This document shows positions 5,670 to 6,070 of a stretch of DNA of 6,070 bases, one piece after another. The notes beneath the pieces are model-generated. The model made no database searches. It was not told where the DNA came from and was given only the letters and a program-made list of their open reading frames with translations. Made by a program: the position numbers and the translations under genes. The DNA comes from Burkholderiaceae bacterium (GTDB lineage Bacteria > Pseudomonadota > Gammaproteobacteria > Burkholderiales > Burkholderiaceae_C). The number at the start of each line of letters is the position of its first letter. The stretch's first letter is position 1. The stretch covers positions 1 through 6,070 of the forward strand of contig JAFMJA010000169.1 of assembly GCA_017853735.1 (NCBI GenBank), in the 5' to 3' direction.

Positions 5670-6070
5670 ATGCGATGCTTGGCGTTTCTGTTGAGTTTGA
5701 CACTGCTGGGTCACGCCCAAGCAACGCCCTCGCCTGTTGAGGATGACCTGGAAGCCCTGCTGGCAGAAAAAGGGCTGGTTCAAAGCATGGGGCGTAGTTT
5801 GGGGCACGCTGCCTCCGACCTGGTATTGACCGCCATGGCTTCTTTGGGGGTGCCTTACCGCAGGGGTGGCAACTCGTATGACACAGGCTTTGATTGCAGT
5901 GGATTTGTGCGCGCCATCTACGGCCAGACCATGGGCCTCTTGCTACCCCGTCGCTCCGACCAGCAAGCTGCGGCCACCCGGCAGATCGGCCGCGCCGAAC
6001 TGCAGCCCGGTGACCTGGTCTTTTTCAACACCATGCGCCGTGCGTTCAGCCATGTGGGCATCTATGTAGG
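5670..6070 (+). CDS. Secreted NlpC/P60 (C40) cell-wall peptidase, 3' truncated by window
   Basis: This exported hydrolase probably cuts peptide stems of peptidoglycan in the periplasm. It reads open from ATG at 5670 to the window edge, giving 133 complete codons and no stop. Residues 1-18 form a signal peptide: a short basic start (MR), the hydrophobic run LAFLLSLTLL, then AQA before the cut. No lipobox is present. After a short helical stretch the NlpC/P60 domain begins near 50: PYRRGG (62-67), then FDCSGFV (74-80) with nucleophile Cys76, LQPGDLVFF (111-119), and SHVGIYV (127-133) with catalytic His128. The third catalytic residue would lie beyond the window. ATG at 5659 is in another frame and soon hits a stop, so 5670 is the start. 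No Shine-Dalgarno sequence precedes it, which fits the promoter placement for a leaderless message. It is divergent from acuI and probably functionally unrelated to it. Confidence 0.87.
   Translation, partial: MRCLAFLLSLTLLGHAQATPSPVEDDLEALLAEKGLVQSMGRSLGHAASDLVLTAMASLGVPYRRGGNSYDTGFDCSGFVRAIYGQTMGLLLPRRSDQQAAATRQIGRAELQPGDLVFFNTMRRAFSHVGIYV

Noticed and set aside
5604..5807. Minus-strand open frame (67 codons) upstream of acuI
   Set aside because: It is antisense to the signal peptide and domain start of the NlpC/P60 gene, and the plus-strand reading explains the sequence far better.

Overview
The window reads as ordinary, GC-rich proteobacterial chromosome. The ligase and the acrylyl-CoA reductase-like enzyme look most like versions from Burkholderiales (Betaproteobacteria). 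That is a judgement from remembered family sequences; no database search was run. Coding density is high, and no stretch longer than about 100 bases lacks a gene. I see no tRNA, rRNA, CRISPR array, insertion sequence or phage gene.

Layout: four genes lie head to tail on the minus strand. In transcription order they are an AcuI/YhdH-type acrylyl-CoA reductase (5568-4588), an isochorismatase-superfamily hydrolase (4570-3947), an SLC13/DASS-type permease with two cytoplasmic RCK_C (TrkA-C) domains (3906-2041), and a propionate--CoA ligase PrpE (1966-50). Gaps are 17, 40 and 74 bases with no convincing terminator between them, so they may form one operon. A small GC-rich hairpin (16-31) follows prpE. 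A secreted NlpC/P60 (C40) cell-wall peptidase starts divergently at 5670 and runs off the right edge. It was found by reading the plus strand directly, because it is an open, partial reading frame.

How the genes may work together: PrpE activates short-chain acids (propionate and, in some bacteria, acrylate) to CoA thioesters, and AcuI reduces acrylyl-CoA to propionyl-CoA. The cluster could therefore take up a carboxylate (permease), activate it and bring it to propionyl-CoA. The hydrolase could release the acid from an amide or ester. The two enzyme identities are well supported; the pathway as a whole is inference.

The most unusual stretch is the AT-rich divergent intergenic region (5569-5669). 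It carries three copies of an AAAAAWCCTTA half-site in alternating orientation, which make two mutually exclusive inverted repeats. A consensus-like sigma70 promoter beside them is placed so that its predicted transcription start is the A of the peptidase ATG, which has no Shine-Dalgarno sequence: a predicted leaderless mRNA. I found no clearly new multi-gene system; the regulatory region and the possible acrylate/propionate module are the points worth a second look.
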